This document shows positions 45,533 to 56,555 of a DNA stretch of 64,000 bases, one piece after another; position 1 is the stretch's first letter; each line of letters begins with the position of its first letter. Location: the NCBI GenBank assembly GCA_022695795.1, contig MU404159.1, positions 86,465-150,464 of the forward strand, in the 5' to 3' direction. The translations under genes and the position numbers were made by a program. The stretch is from Biscogniauxia marginata. Lineage: Eukaryota > Ascomycota > Sordariomycetes > Xylariales > Xylariaceae. A model generated the notes under the pieces. It made no database searches and was not told the DNA's origin. It saw only the letters and a list, made by a program, of their open reading frames with translations.

Positions 45533-46848
45533 CCGTCCATAATTTATTGTCGATGGTTTGAGGAGCAGAGGCTATGGACATGTTGTCTGGTTGCTTCATC
45601 CTGAAGTGAGAGAACGCGACATACTCGTGTAGGCACAAAATGACAACGAAATCTATGAAAGCGCACTTGCCAAGATTTAGAAATGTTGGCGTGAACTATA
45701 TTTCGTTTAAGATAGTTAGAATGCAAGTGAAAAGCAAGGGCGGGCTTTTTATAGAATAATGCATCTTGGTACTAATCATGTGAATGTATCAGACGGACAC
45801 GCGAAGAAAAGGTCAATGATTTTCTCACAAAGATCTCAAGGTGCACACAATGATTGAACTGAATTATGCCGTCATGGTGTAGTGCCACGTGCCATTCCCT
45901 ATTTGCCTGCATTGCTCGAATAGGGCGACCCCTAGTCTGCTCTTATTGCCAGCCTGCCGTTGATGGCCAATGTATTACAAGTCATCATGGTTCCAGAAGA
46001 AGCTTCCTTGAAGCAAGTCACCTGATATGCCTTAAGAAATGACTTGTATATTTTTAACCACACGTAAAAGGGCATATACTTAGCGATATCTCGTGATCAC
46101 GACACCGACAAGCTCTTGTTATCGACATAATATAGTCGCTGAAGATTTCCACCAAAAAATTGAAAACTAAACACCATATTCACTCTCGGTGAAATATTAG
46201 ACGTAACGTATAATTAATTTAACGGCTGCCTCATTCTCAAACTGTAGTTCCGGCGTCTTCACCAATGTAGATGCACAAAGCCAACTGTTTCATTAACAGC
46301 TTGCAAATAAAATGACCCAAGATGCCCGGCCACCTATGATAACATTACGATAGAGAGATTTGCACGTTCTCGGTGAGAGCAAGCTCGATACTGTTATAGC
46401 CACCCGCATAATCCAGGTTTGGCACGCCAGTATAGTTTTCGCATTCTTTGCACCGTAAAAAAAAATATTGCTGTTGTGAACCAAAAGTAGAAAAGTCCGA
46501 GAGAAGAAAGAGAGTTAGTTGTACGGCATAAAGAATGCTGAAGGTAGGTACTTATGACAAGAGAACGGATCATGTGACTTGGACCCCTCCGGAGCTTTGG
46601 AACACCACAGATTCCAAGGATCACTGGAAATAAAGTTAGATATCTAATTTCACTTCAGTGGTCATCTAGTATATATTCACCTCTCGACATTCAATGGAAG
46701 TATAGGTGGGACGAGGACACAAATCTTACACAGATTGTATAGCTATTTGGAGATAGGTTGTCAACTGCATCTACTATTTAAAACCTCTCCCTTGTAACCG
46801 GCGTGAAAGTAGAAGCTGGCTAGTCATTTCCACTCGTTTACATTCAAG
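45533..46848. other. Intergenic, no gene supported
   Basis: Composition returns to normal. Short minus-strand frames (45544-45726, 46293-46624) have no motifs. Nothing supported. Confidence 0.35.
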
Positions 46849-47175
46849 ATGAAGTAGGTGATTAACATTAAAACTTCATCCTTGGGAAACTTTGAATATT
46901 GAATACAGACCATTGGGTTGTTGGCATGACAGCCTCTAGAACTGGAGATTTTGGGATACAAAAATGGCATCCTCCATGCCAAATGTGGCACACCAACAAG
47001 AGCTTTCTCCCGTGATTTTTTCCTCTGTTCACTTCAGGCTGTAGACCTAACACGTCGCTCGCAAAATGATAATTCCACGATGAATCAGAGATGTACTTTA
47101 AATTTAAGATCGAGAACGGATTTGAATGGTGAATATCTTCCTGTTAATAGGCAATGTAAGTGGCTTGTCATCGAA
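46849..47175 (+). pseudogene. Possible cyanovirin-N-homology (CVNH)-like small protein or its relic
   Basis: An ATG at 46849 is followed after two codons by a possible intron (GTAGGT...ATACAG, 46854-46909). Downstream, 46951-47178 is open (75 codons) and reads GYKNGILHAKCGTPTRAFS and later CTLNLRSRTDLNGEYLPVNR. These recall the CVNH pattern of Leu-x-Ala-x-Cys followed by a Leu-Asn strand and an Asn-Gly turn. The upstream coding-like part (a Cys-x-His-Asp-Ser stretch) is in another frame with a stop, so a one-base change or a mis-set intron would be needed. The call is weak; it could be chance. Confidence 0.25.
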
Positions 47176-47305
47176 TGATGACTGCTAGTTAAACTGGATG
47201 AGAGAAAAGCAGCCGGTCTTGTGTGTGAGCTAGTTAGAAGTCGAGTATAGCCCCCCGTTCCAGCCTCTATGCAATTTCTTCTCCCAATAAAGTAAGCGTA
47301 AGCAC

Positions 47306-48674
47306 TCAGCCGTCATCACCTGTCCAGATGCCATCCGCCTCGTCCATCATGGACCAAATAGATTGTGGTCTTAGAACCATAGACAGTTTGGGGTAAAGCT
47401 CACACAATAGGGAGTCGATTGATACTTTGAAGTGACCCGGATACCCTCCCGGCTCACCAGCCTCTGTTACGTCGACAGCAGTAATGTAAGGCACACTGCC
47501 ATCATCCGTGTCGTCATTAAGGACTGAATTTACTGCCCCAGCGTCGCCCATAAGTAGAACGCTAATATTCAGGCCCGCAGCGATACCCCCCATTGCTTTG
47601 GCAATATGGAAATGTCTGAGTTCGGTTCAGCATGAGCAAGCAGATCGGACGAAACGCGTCATATAAGAACCTACCTTCTGGCCTCCTCCGGGCTCATGTC
47701 TTGAAGCCGCGGATCCTCGATCATTTTGAACTCCAAAGCCTCCTGGACCTTCTCAAGGCCATCCCCAGTCTCGTCATTGAGCTGTTCATCGCACATCGCA
47801 TCGAGCTTCTTCTGGAACTGCTCCCAGCGGCTCTCGGAACGATAATAAGTTCGGACCATGACAAATCCCCACGGCGGGAAGCCTGCTCGTTGGAGGGTTT
47901 GAACTAAGGGAGATGGAACCACATCCACATTTTGAGAAGCCGGAGTAGCCGCCGATAAGCTTTGGTTGGCTTCATTCCGGGCTTGCATGAATCTTGTAAG
48001 GTCCTGTCAATCTAGGTGAGCGAACCAAATCGAGCAGCAGGCTGAACGCCACATTCAAAGCGCTCACTGACCTGTTTTGAGAGTTGCGACAACAGCTCGA
48101 AGCTGGGACAGATGGCCTGTTCTGTTGTCCAGCCAGCAGGGACGTAATCTGGAGCACTGTCCGGTAGTTGATTCTGCTTTTGAGCTCTTCGGACATCGTC
48201 GACTGTCTTTCCAGCAGCCCAGAGTCGATGTTCCTGTTTCGCCAACAGTCATGCTCAGTCCGCAGCTTTTCGGCTGACTACAGCTTGTATAAACGCACCT
48301 CTTCCGACAGCTTCGCCACGAGGTCCAAATTGAAGCCTCTTGCTTGGTCAGTGGACCACCCAGACGGCACATATGCTGGAGGTGTGGGAGGTCGCTCGTT
48401 GGCTTTCAAGAGAGCTGCATTGAGCTCTTTGATCTTTGTGCACTCCGAGGAGGAGGGGAATCTGCGGACAGCGCCCCAGAGTTGTTTACGTTCCTTGTCG
48501 CAGGGTCAGCGATGCAGGCACGAATACAATCTGTTTGGGCTGAGTCAGTCGGACTTCTTCTGGAACCTGACTGAAGTCGTCAGGAGTAAGTGCCTGGACT
48601 CGGTCGCTATCCCAGCCCGACGGGAACGGGATGCGCGCCCACGCTGGGCGGCAGTCAGCCTGTGGTTCCGACAT
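47306..48674 (-). CDS. Unknown fungal protein, 371 aa, built of repeated YVPxGW...LSEE modules
   Basis: Five exons: 48555-48674, 48299-48493, 48072-48233, 47675-48003 and 47306-47615. They sum to 1116 nt (371 aa), in frame. Introns of 59-68 bp lie at 48494-48554, 48234-48298, 48004-48071 and 47616-47674. The start is MSEPQADC at 48674; the in-frame ATG at 48725 is an alternative. Three N-terminal modules share IPFPSGW/YVPSGW/YVPAGW, then a helix ending VPEE, LSEE or LSKQ, each followed by a phase-0 intron. The first two are then followed by (K/H)xLW. The C-terminal domain reads PPWGFVMVRTYYRSESRWEQF, a Glu-rich helix, AMGGIAAGLNISVLL and EPGGYPGHFKVSIDSLL. There is no signal peptide or membrane segment. 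I recall similar hypothetical proteins in other ascomycetes but no function. It appears intact. Confidence 0.7.
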
Positions 48675-49146
48675 GTAAGGCCTCTGCGCGACGATTTGAG
48701 CTGGGGCAATTGGGCAATTGGGCAAAGGGATTCGAATACTAGTTCTGTCCCAAGGGTTCGTGTGATGTCATGTCCCGTTGACCCAGAAATATGCAGGCAG
48801 GAAGTAGGCAAGCAATGCGAGCAGGCGGGCAACGTGATGATAATCGAAGCCGACTGTAGGTGGGCGGGTGTCAGCAGATGCCAGCAATGCTTTGGCAACT
48901 GAGAGCTTGGTACTCCTGAATGACCCCTGAATGGTGGATACGAAATATTCCCACAGAGTATTCCCATAGAGAGGACCATATCGGCTGCATCCAGATGCAG
49001 TAACTCATCCGACAAGTCTGCCTCCCTTTTATTTATGATGCTGATATTACTATCTATCTTCCATGAGTCAACCCCGGCGATTCCCGATGGGCCTTTCAAC
49101 CCCCCCAAAATCTCCAGTTCAAACCGATAGGTTCCCAATCAAGACC
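48675..49146. other. Spacer between minus-strand genes
   Basis: This lies between the upstream edge of the unknown gene and the 3' end of the LysM gene at 49147. Long frames on the plus strand (48168-48902) and minus strand (48545-49138) overlap real exons in other frames and carry no motif. Confidence 0.4.
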
Positions 49147-51020
49147 CTATACCCCAATGCAATAGTAATATCCAGGCCATACCACACAGTCGGTGCCCGT
49201 GTCAGGATTACACTCTTGGAACTCGGCCACATCGATCCCAGCGTCGTTCGCAATGAGCCAGCAGTAGTCACCATCGGTTGCTAGATGAAACTTGGTGTAC
49301 CCCGCCACCATGTTCGCCGGGTAGGGAGTGGGCGTGGTGACAGGCGCGCTAGTCGTCGAAGCCGGCATGGAAATCGTCATGGTAGATGGATCGGACCGTG
49401 GCAGCGCGTCAACGTAGTATCTGTGTTTCCCTATGGGTCAGTAATACGGATCTCACGGTGATAGGGGGAGGGAGGTAACTTACGCGTCCCCGGCAATGAT
49501 ATTCGTACACTCCGAGTTCACGCCCGTGTTCCACGCCAAGAACGCATCCATCGTAATTCCGTAGCTGGCTATGATCTTGTAGCAAGTATCGCCCTCCTGC
49601 ACCACGTACCACACATAACAGGCCCCAGATGCTCCCGTGTCCATCGGAGCCGGCGGAGACACAGTCGTATAGAAGGTGCTCGTTGGTGCGGTCAGGTTCC
49701 AGTTCTGCGTAGGCCATACACAGTACCACAGGCCCGGCACCAGGTTATCGCAGCTCTCGTCTATGGAAGGGTTGATGGCCCGGAATAATGCGAGGTCGAT
49801 GCTGTTCTTGAGCGCGACAATCTGACAGTAGTCGCCCGACTGGACTTGGTAGTACTTGCCGCAGTTGGGAGTCGTTCCGAATGCCACGCCGCTGGCTGGA
49901 GGAGTGACTGTCGCGGTGGCGTAGCTGCCCGTCTGCGTCGACGTAGCGCCTGTGATTGTGGTGGCGTTGTATGCTTCTCCCCCAGGTAGCTTGATGCAGA
50001 CAGTGGTTCCAGAAATCAAGTTCGTACATGTCGGATTTAGTGACGGGTTGTAAGATAGTAGCTGAGTGAAGGTGATGCCGTGAGCCGCACTGATGCCGTA
50101 GCAAGTATCGTCCGGCTGAACCGTGTATGTGTCACACCTCTCGGGCATGCAGAGAACCTATCTAACTTGCAAATTGGTGCAGTCTAGGAGAATGTTGTTC
50201 AATATGATCAGAGATCCCCTGGCGACTCCCTGCGCTGCTGCAATGATATTGCAGTCATCACCTCCAATGACCGTATAAGTACTTCCAGACCAGCAAGACG
50301 AAGCGATGGTATAATTATCAGCATATCCAAAGTCGCCCGTTCCGTTGGTCTCAGCCGGCTGGATCTCTGTCGGATAGCTGACGCCGCAACGAGCTTGGAG
50401 GTCTACCCACTGTTCAGCCAAATTTTCATCGTAGTTGCTGTATGATGTAGCTTGTATCTGTTGGCTGACAGCCAGCATGCATGGAGAGCAGGCCTCCTCT
50501 AGACTGAGTTCGGCGGCCGTGGTGCTTCCAAAGCTTAACAAGACCTCTGGTGGTAAATATCAGCCACATCCGTGCCAAAGAAGCTTGATTTTCTTCTTCT
50601 GCAGCATATAAACTTACGAGTGCAGTAATCCCCAGTAACTGGATCCTTCAAGCAGGTCATGTTGTAGGTAGTCTGTAACACCTTTCCGAAATATGAATGA
50701 GTCATTCCTTCCCATGGCAGCGGCTGATCTCCGCAATTTGACCCGACGGATGAGATATATGAGCGGAGAGATGATGAGCATGCCTCCGTGTAGACATATT
50801 GTTGCATGACATTATCCGAGCTATACTCGTCCGCCTGAGCCTGAATCTGAAGATATGGGTCGCAATCAACATCGGACTCAATCGCACTGACGCAAACAGT
50901 TTACAAGATAGACGTAGAGCTATTCGCAACTGTGCCCGGCTCGACAACAGTCAATGTCGCAATACTTTGAATTATCAGAATAGAGACCGTGGCTAAGAGA
51001 ATCACAAGCTTCTGGGACAT
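49147..51020 (-). pseudogene. Secreted five-LysM chitin-binding protein, disabled by two in-frame stops
   Basis: Exons 50618-51020, 49484-50546 and 49147-49420 (introns 50547-50617 and 49421-49483, GTAAGT...AG) sum to 1740 nt in one frame. It starts MSQKLVILLATVSILI, a signal peptide. A Cys-rich region (CDPYLQIQAQADEYSS, YVYTEAC) follows, then five LysM domains beginning near YTVIGGDDC, YTVQPDDTC, YQVQSGDYC, YVVQEGDTC and FHLATDGDYC. Secreted LysM proteins bind chitin and often hide hyphae from host defence or modulate self-chitin. Two stops interrupt: TAA at 50901-50903, soon after the signal peptide, and TAG at 50158-50160, in the first LysM end where VGQVLC-type sequence is expected. Both are one C-to-T step from Gln codons. 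All else is open, so the damage looks recent. Readthrough cannot be excluded. It is divergent from the chitinase. Confidence 0.8.
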
Positions 51021-51622
51021 CGTGATGAGGGAACCTGGAATTGAGCTATGGATGAGCCGACAATACAGATGTCTAAAAGTGTTTTAAATTCATCTAACCT
51101 ACATAAATATCCTTCAATCCAACCTTGCTGATGGTCAAAGGTCTAGATTTCAACCCCTGTCTCATAACCAAAGCAACATATTTTCACTGCAGGGTTGCTG
51201 CAACCCTCTCTATATATCGCGAATCACATCATCACACCAGAATAAAACCAGCTTATCGGCTCATTATCGGTGTCTCTTGATCAACTGACTGTCCTCTTTC
51301 CCCATTTGTTCGACTTTGGGAGATTTATATAATATTGTCGTACGACCTTCGGCGCTGGTTGTCACTTGATGTATTGTCACATAGGCTCATACGAGACCGT
51401 GGAGTGACGCTGGATAAGCGCCATTACTGCATGGAAATTTAATGCTCATGGCCAAGGGGAGCCAAGAGCTCTGAGAAGAAGTTGTAAGAGACTCAAAAAC
51501 ATATTAATCATCGCCTATGCTCGCTTGAGTTGAGTGGAGGAGACGATATTATAACTATCACGATTACTGTTAACTCTATTAACATAAGACATTTTGCTCG
51601 CTATTCGTGCTGTTCTGTTAAT
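51021..51622. promoter_or_regulatory. Shared divergent promoter region of the LysM and chitinase genes
   Basis: About 600 bp between the two outward-facing start codons. No gene lies here. TATATAT-like runs occur at 51212-51217 and TTATATAATATT at 51325-51336. Divergent LysM/class V chitinase pairs are a recurring arrangement in filamentous ascomycetes, so co-regulation is a reasonable inference. Confidence 0.45.
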
Positions 51623-54600
51623 ATGTTTTTTGATAGACCCTTATTGAGCCTGACCCTTGCGTTGGCTGGCTTGCTCTTTGGCTTAACGGTAGCTCAAGAT
51701 GATTACACCTGGTATATGTGCGATTTCCTTGTGGAAGTAGCTCAGCGATGAGTGTCGATAATCATACGGTCTCTATTGAGGCAACAATGCTTTACTCGAA
51801 CATTCTTTCCCTGTATTATCTCCTCCAATTTCTCCTGAATTTGTCCCTAAAGGTAAAGAAGATCGAACTAACTAGCTCAGTGGCCCCGACAGACCGTGTG
51901 AGCTTGGATGCTGTTCTAACATAGGAGTATGCGGCATGGGACCTACGTTCTGTGGGCAAGGAAATTGCACAAGTCAATGTGGCTACAAGTCCGACTGTGA
52001 CCCTGGCTGGGGACCAGAATATTCTGCAGCTGAGAAATGCCCCTTGAATGTTTGCTGCAGCGAGTTCGGGTTCTGTAAGTAACTCTGTAATCATATCGAC
52101 GTTTAGGTGGCACGACCGAGCTTTTTTGCGGAGACAACAAGGTCAAGAAGCCGTCTTGTAGTGGCAGTAGCTCTAATCAACGAACCATTGGCTACTATGA
52201 AGGATGGTCTACCACTAGAGCTTGCGATGGCATGTACCCGGAAAACATACCTGTTGGTGCTTACACGCATCTGAACTATGCCTTTGCCTTTGTGGACCCC
52301 GTGTCGCTCGCCGTGGCTCCGATGAGCGAGACAGATAAAGACCTTTGGCCGAGGTTTACGAAGCTCAAGGAAGATAACGCAGGGCTGAAGACTTTCATTT
52401 CAGTCGGCGGTTGGTCTATGAATGACCCCGACCAGCCCACTGCTAAGACATTCTCCAACCTTGCAGCCTCCCAGGATGCCCAGCAGAAGTTCTTCAAGAG
52501 CCTCATTTCTTTCATGGGGACTTATGGCTTCGACGGAGTTGATGTTGACTGGGAGTATCCAGTGGCGGAAGAAAGAGGTGGAATAAAAGAGGACTTCGAA
52601 AATAATGTTGTGTTCCTTCGGAAACTTAAGGCGGCGCTTGCCGCGAGCGGTCACTCGTACGGCCTGACGATTACAGTGCCCTCTAGCTACTGGTATCTTC
52701 GGCATTTCAATACCATAGAGATCGACAAGATCATCGACTGGTTCAACATCATGACATATGATCTCCACGGAACTTGGGACTCAACTATTGACTCCCTTGG
52801 ACCGAAGGTCATGGCGCACACGAACCTCACAGAAATAGACATGACTATGGATCTGTTCTGGAGAAACAATGTAAGTTTCTAGTGAGGCTGATAACTTAAG
52901 CGAAGCAGGCTTACAGCTATGGTCTCTTGTATAGATCGATCCAGGCCATATTGTCCTTGGGCTCGGCTTTTATGGCTGAAGCTTTACCCTTTCTGACCCC
53001 GCATGCAAGTCGGCTGGCTGTGGCTTCAGTGGTGGAGGCAAGACGGGAGATTGCACGAACAACGTCGGCACGCTGTCGTTCGTGGAAATCCAGAGACTTG
53101 TCGACGCAGGAGCAGATGTCACGTTGGACAAGGATGCCACCGTGCAGATCGTGACCTGGGACAATGACCAGTGGGTGTCATATGACGATGCGGAGACATT
53201 CAAAATGAAAAAATGAAGTTGGACTACGCCAATAAGCTTTGCCTCAGTGGCAGCATGGTTTGGGTATGTTACGTTTTATTCTTTAGTCTACTGTGGTTAG
53301 GAATCAAGTACTGACGAAGTTCACCTCGAATGCATTTAGGCATCCTCGACATATGACAGTCTCGATACCGCTGCCCAAGCACTTTCCGCAACAACGGGGA
53401 AAATAGCTTTATCTCTAAAGGCAACGGACAAATCAGCTGATACGTTTTCTCAATGCACGTGGGGCGAATGCGCACCCAAAGGCAAGACAACCTGCCCTGC
53501 TCAACTGTCTGCAGCGCAGTTTGCTAGTGGTAAGGGGAAGGGGAACATCGGTTTCTACAATGACTGCGGCAGAGGAGAGGAGAGAGCGTACTGTTGCCAC
53601 ACTAGACTTTGCTGCTCTAGGACCTCTTCTGACTCTGCCAGTACGTATTTCAAGAGTTTATTATCCCCCCTTTTGTCCTTTATCGGGAGTTATAATTTCC
53701 TTATCAGGACCATTTCAGAGCTGTTTGCTCCCGAGACATGCGTTCAACCCCAGTTTTCGTTTGCCAGAAAAGGTAATTTCTGACTCACGTTGACATCCAG
53801 TTGGGACCTGTAAGTGGGAGGGTGCATCCCCGGCCTGCTCGGTCAACCTGTTCGGTTCGTACGGCTGTGATGAGAGCGACAGAGAAGAGCTCACTTACAG
53901 CGCCTATGGAGCCGGTGGCGAGCAGCCCTGCTGGACGGGATGGAAAAGTATGTGCTGCACTAAGCCTATCGTATTCAATGGGTGCAAATGGTATTCGAAC
54001 TCCCACTGATATGCGCCATGGACATGTGATGCTGGTTGCCCATCTGGTAAAATGGCCCTCGCTACAGATCCGACACACTGTTCCAAGGGTTCGCAATATT
54101 TCTGCTGCGACAACCCAGTTAAAATCCCGGACCAGCCCGACGTTAAATTGGACTTTTGCTACTCCACCGAAGGCGACTTTGTGGAAGCATCCGAGAAGGA
54201 TGACTGGGCCTTGGATAGCGATGACATCCTGGAGCTATGGTGGTATGAAGACGAGCGCTTTTCGATCCCAAACACGGCCGATCCGTCAGTTCAGAAAATA
54301 AACAATGACAGTACATTCGGGTTACCTCAAGTCCATAACCTTCACAGAAGCGAAATTGTGAAGATATATACTACAGATGGAGAACTCTTTGAAGTTCCAC
54401 TTAGAGAAGCCTGGGTCCAGGACTTGCTGGACCAGAGTGTTGCTGCATCTATCGAGGATACGCTCTGGCAGGACGAGGACCTCACTCTTCGCGAGTCCCA
54501 AGGGAACAATACTCTCGAAGAGCGTAACAAGAGAAGATTCACCAAGATCTGCGGGCCAGACAACACAGTGGTCAACACGTTTTCAACGTCGCCATACCCT

Positions 54601-55738
54601 GGCGTGAGTTTGCGGACACCATCTCTCCTTGTTTTCAATCTCGGCACGCAAGGTGTCTGTTTTGGGGCGGCACTTGTAACCACCGCCCACAGCGCCCTTA
54701 CAGCGGGGTTGAAGACGGTCGTAGAACATGGTAAGTCTCAAAGTGGAATTCTCCTCGAAGCGTTTGGGATACTGACAGTTAGGCCCAATATTCAGCAACA
54801 GAATTGCAGACACCAAAGGCTTTTATCAACAGCCTCTTGGCTGGGAAACTGCCAAGTGGCACTACAGGCTTTAATTTGAGATACAACGTCGAATCCGTCT
54901 TTGGATCAAGTGGTTATTTTGACTGGGACTTGTCCACATTGGTAGGTTTGGATATATGCCTCAATACCTTCGCTCCGTGGCTGACACCTACATAGAATAT
55001 TGCCCAATTCTTCCCTAATGAATCGCCGACAACTACGGTTTCCACTCTTTTCTTCAAGTATCTTGGAAGTTCTTCATATATCGAAAATTTACAGCTCTTG
55101 ACGGCCAAGGAGAACTCTCTGAAAGCGGCTATTTGGGGACTATACGAAAATATCAACGCGGACAAGAAGTAGGATAAGATGTCACCAACAACCATGCTTG
55201 TGAGATCTTCCCCTTCCTGAATCACATGGCGAAGAGAGCTGACAAAACACTAGGATGTAATAGGGCGCATAAAAATCGTGATCGACTACATGAACTCTAA
55301 TGATGTACAGTTCCATGGTCTTGTACTTTGTTGGAATGTCGCTCTGTACTAACACCTCAGTCAGGTTCAAGCATCTTTCGAAATCACTCTAGACATGTTG
55401 CGGGCTGTACTGTAAGTCACCATAGTTCCAACATGTCTGTGAATAAGCATCTCATGCTAATGATACTAGCGGGGCTCTGGATAGTAAGCTCCAAGCCACA
55501 GGGCTAGGTCTATCCCTAGAAGACGCATTGACTGCATATTACAAGGACTTCTTCCAGGCCATGTAAGACAACGTCGTCAGATATGTACAGAGGAGGCTCC
55601 CTGACATGATTACGTTCTGGCAGAGTACCCAAGGGCAGAACCTGCACGGAGTCACTAACGCAGTAGCTATTGTGACTAATCTACAGGGCCTCTTAACTAA
55701 CACAGCGACCTACCTGGAAATCAAGAAGGTATTTATAT
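51623..55738 (+). pseudogene. Class V (subgroup C, killer-toxin-like) chitinase, GH18, disabled
   Basis: It starts MFFDRPLLSLTLALAG, a signal peptide. Next come a Cys-rich hevein-type chitin-binding domain ([26 protein letters not shown]; 51925-52110) and a GH18 domain with SVGGW and DGVDVDWEYP at 52532-52561, the intact DxxDxDxE catalytic motif. The long C-terminal region is typical of subgroup C. Such enzymes cleave chitin and resemble the chitinase subunit of yeast killer toxins. Introns include 52871-52934, 53262-53339, 54731-54795 and one after 54941. Breaks: TGA at 52977-52979 replacing Arg in the conserved FYGRSF; a frame change in the A-run near 53205-53213; TGA at 54007-54009; TAG at 55170-55172; and more stops after 55330. 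Part of the exon between 51711 and 51924 seems lost. The first two TGA codons are C-to-T products of CGA. Confidence 0.75.
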
Positions 55739-55855
55739 AGACTTGCTTGCAGTACTAAATGCAAATACGGGCTTTTATAAGGCATTCTGGTCGGACTAAA
55801 GATTTATAACTTCATGTTTTTGTTGATTTAGAGGAAAAATGTGATATGCGCCTGT

Positions 55856-56115
55856 GGCAAGGGCTGTAGGGCTTGGAACTGAGTGTACGAATCAACTAAT
55901 AATTCTCTTTGGTCTCAAGGGACTTGACAGTCTGAGTGTCTCCATGAGCCACCTAGGAAATCTATCTTTTATATACAAATTCTCGGCATTCGGCATTGTC
56001 ATTCTCATGCAAGTTGGTACCATTGCATCTTCCTCTGCTATGCTGCAGCATACATCTCCAATAGTCATTAGGCTCATGACCAACTAGTCTTGGCGGCGCT
56101 TATCCGTGTGACAGC
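55856..56115. repeat. LTR-like remnants of families A and B
   Basis: 55856-55928 matches the left part of the repeat at 5236-5307 (TGTGGCAAGGGCTGT, CAACTAATAATTCTCTTTGG). 56030-56113 resembles the family B ends at 30985 and 45425 (TTGGCGGCGCTTATCCGTGTGACA). Neither is AT-rich, so these copies escaped RIP. Together they may form one LTR whose two ends are represented separately elsewhere. Confidence 0.45.
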
Positions 56116-56555
56116 GCCTTAGCTTAGTGAGGCTTATATTTCAACAGTTTTCAAGCAGGAACATGATAGTCTGCACTCAGAAACTAGGTTGCATAATCTA
56201 TGTTTATTATAAAATCTTTTCTTCCGAAGCGACAAATACTAGTTCAATATGTTCAATATGACGAAACACGCGCTCGGCTTGAGAAACTCTTGGAGAGATG
56301 AAAAAGAATCTGCGACTGCATTGAGATACTACCTCTATTATATAAGTTGACTTTATAGATTGTCGTAGTGACAAGCGTTTGTTAGTGATTAGGCGTTATT
56401 GAAGCTTCTCGTGTCGCTGATCGGGATGGATATCTGTCTTGTATTCTACTTCGGCTGCTCCATGATTACATTTTCCCTTAATATGGTCTGTGGATGGAGT
56501 TGAAGCGCCGATAGTAAAACGGAACACCAGTGTTCAATATTATTTCGTGAACAAT
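56116..56555. other. Short intergenic spacer
   Basis: 3' side of the minus-strand P450 gene. No coding region, RNA gene or repeat is seen. Confidence 0.4.

Noticed and set aside
48168..48902. 244-codon plus-strand frame
   Set aside because: It is opposite the exons of the 371-aa gene, whose five exons join in frame on the minus strand with repeated motifs.
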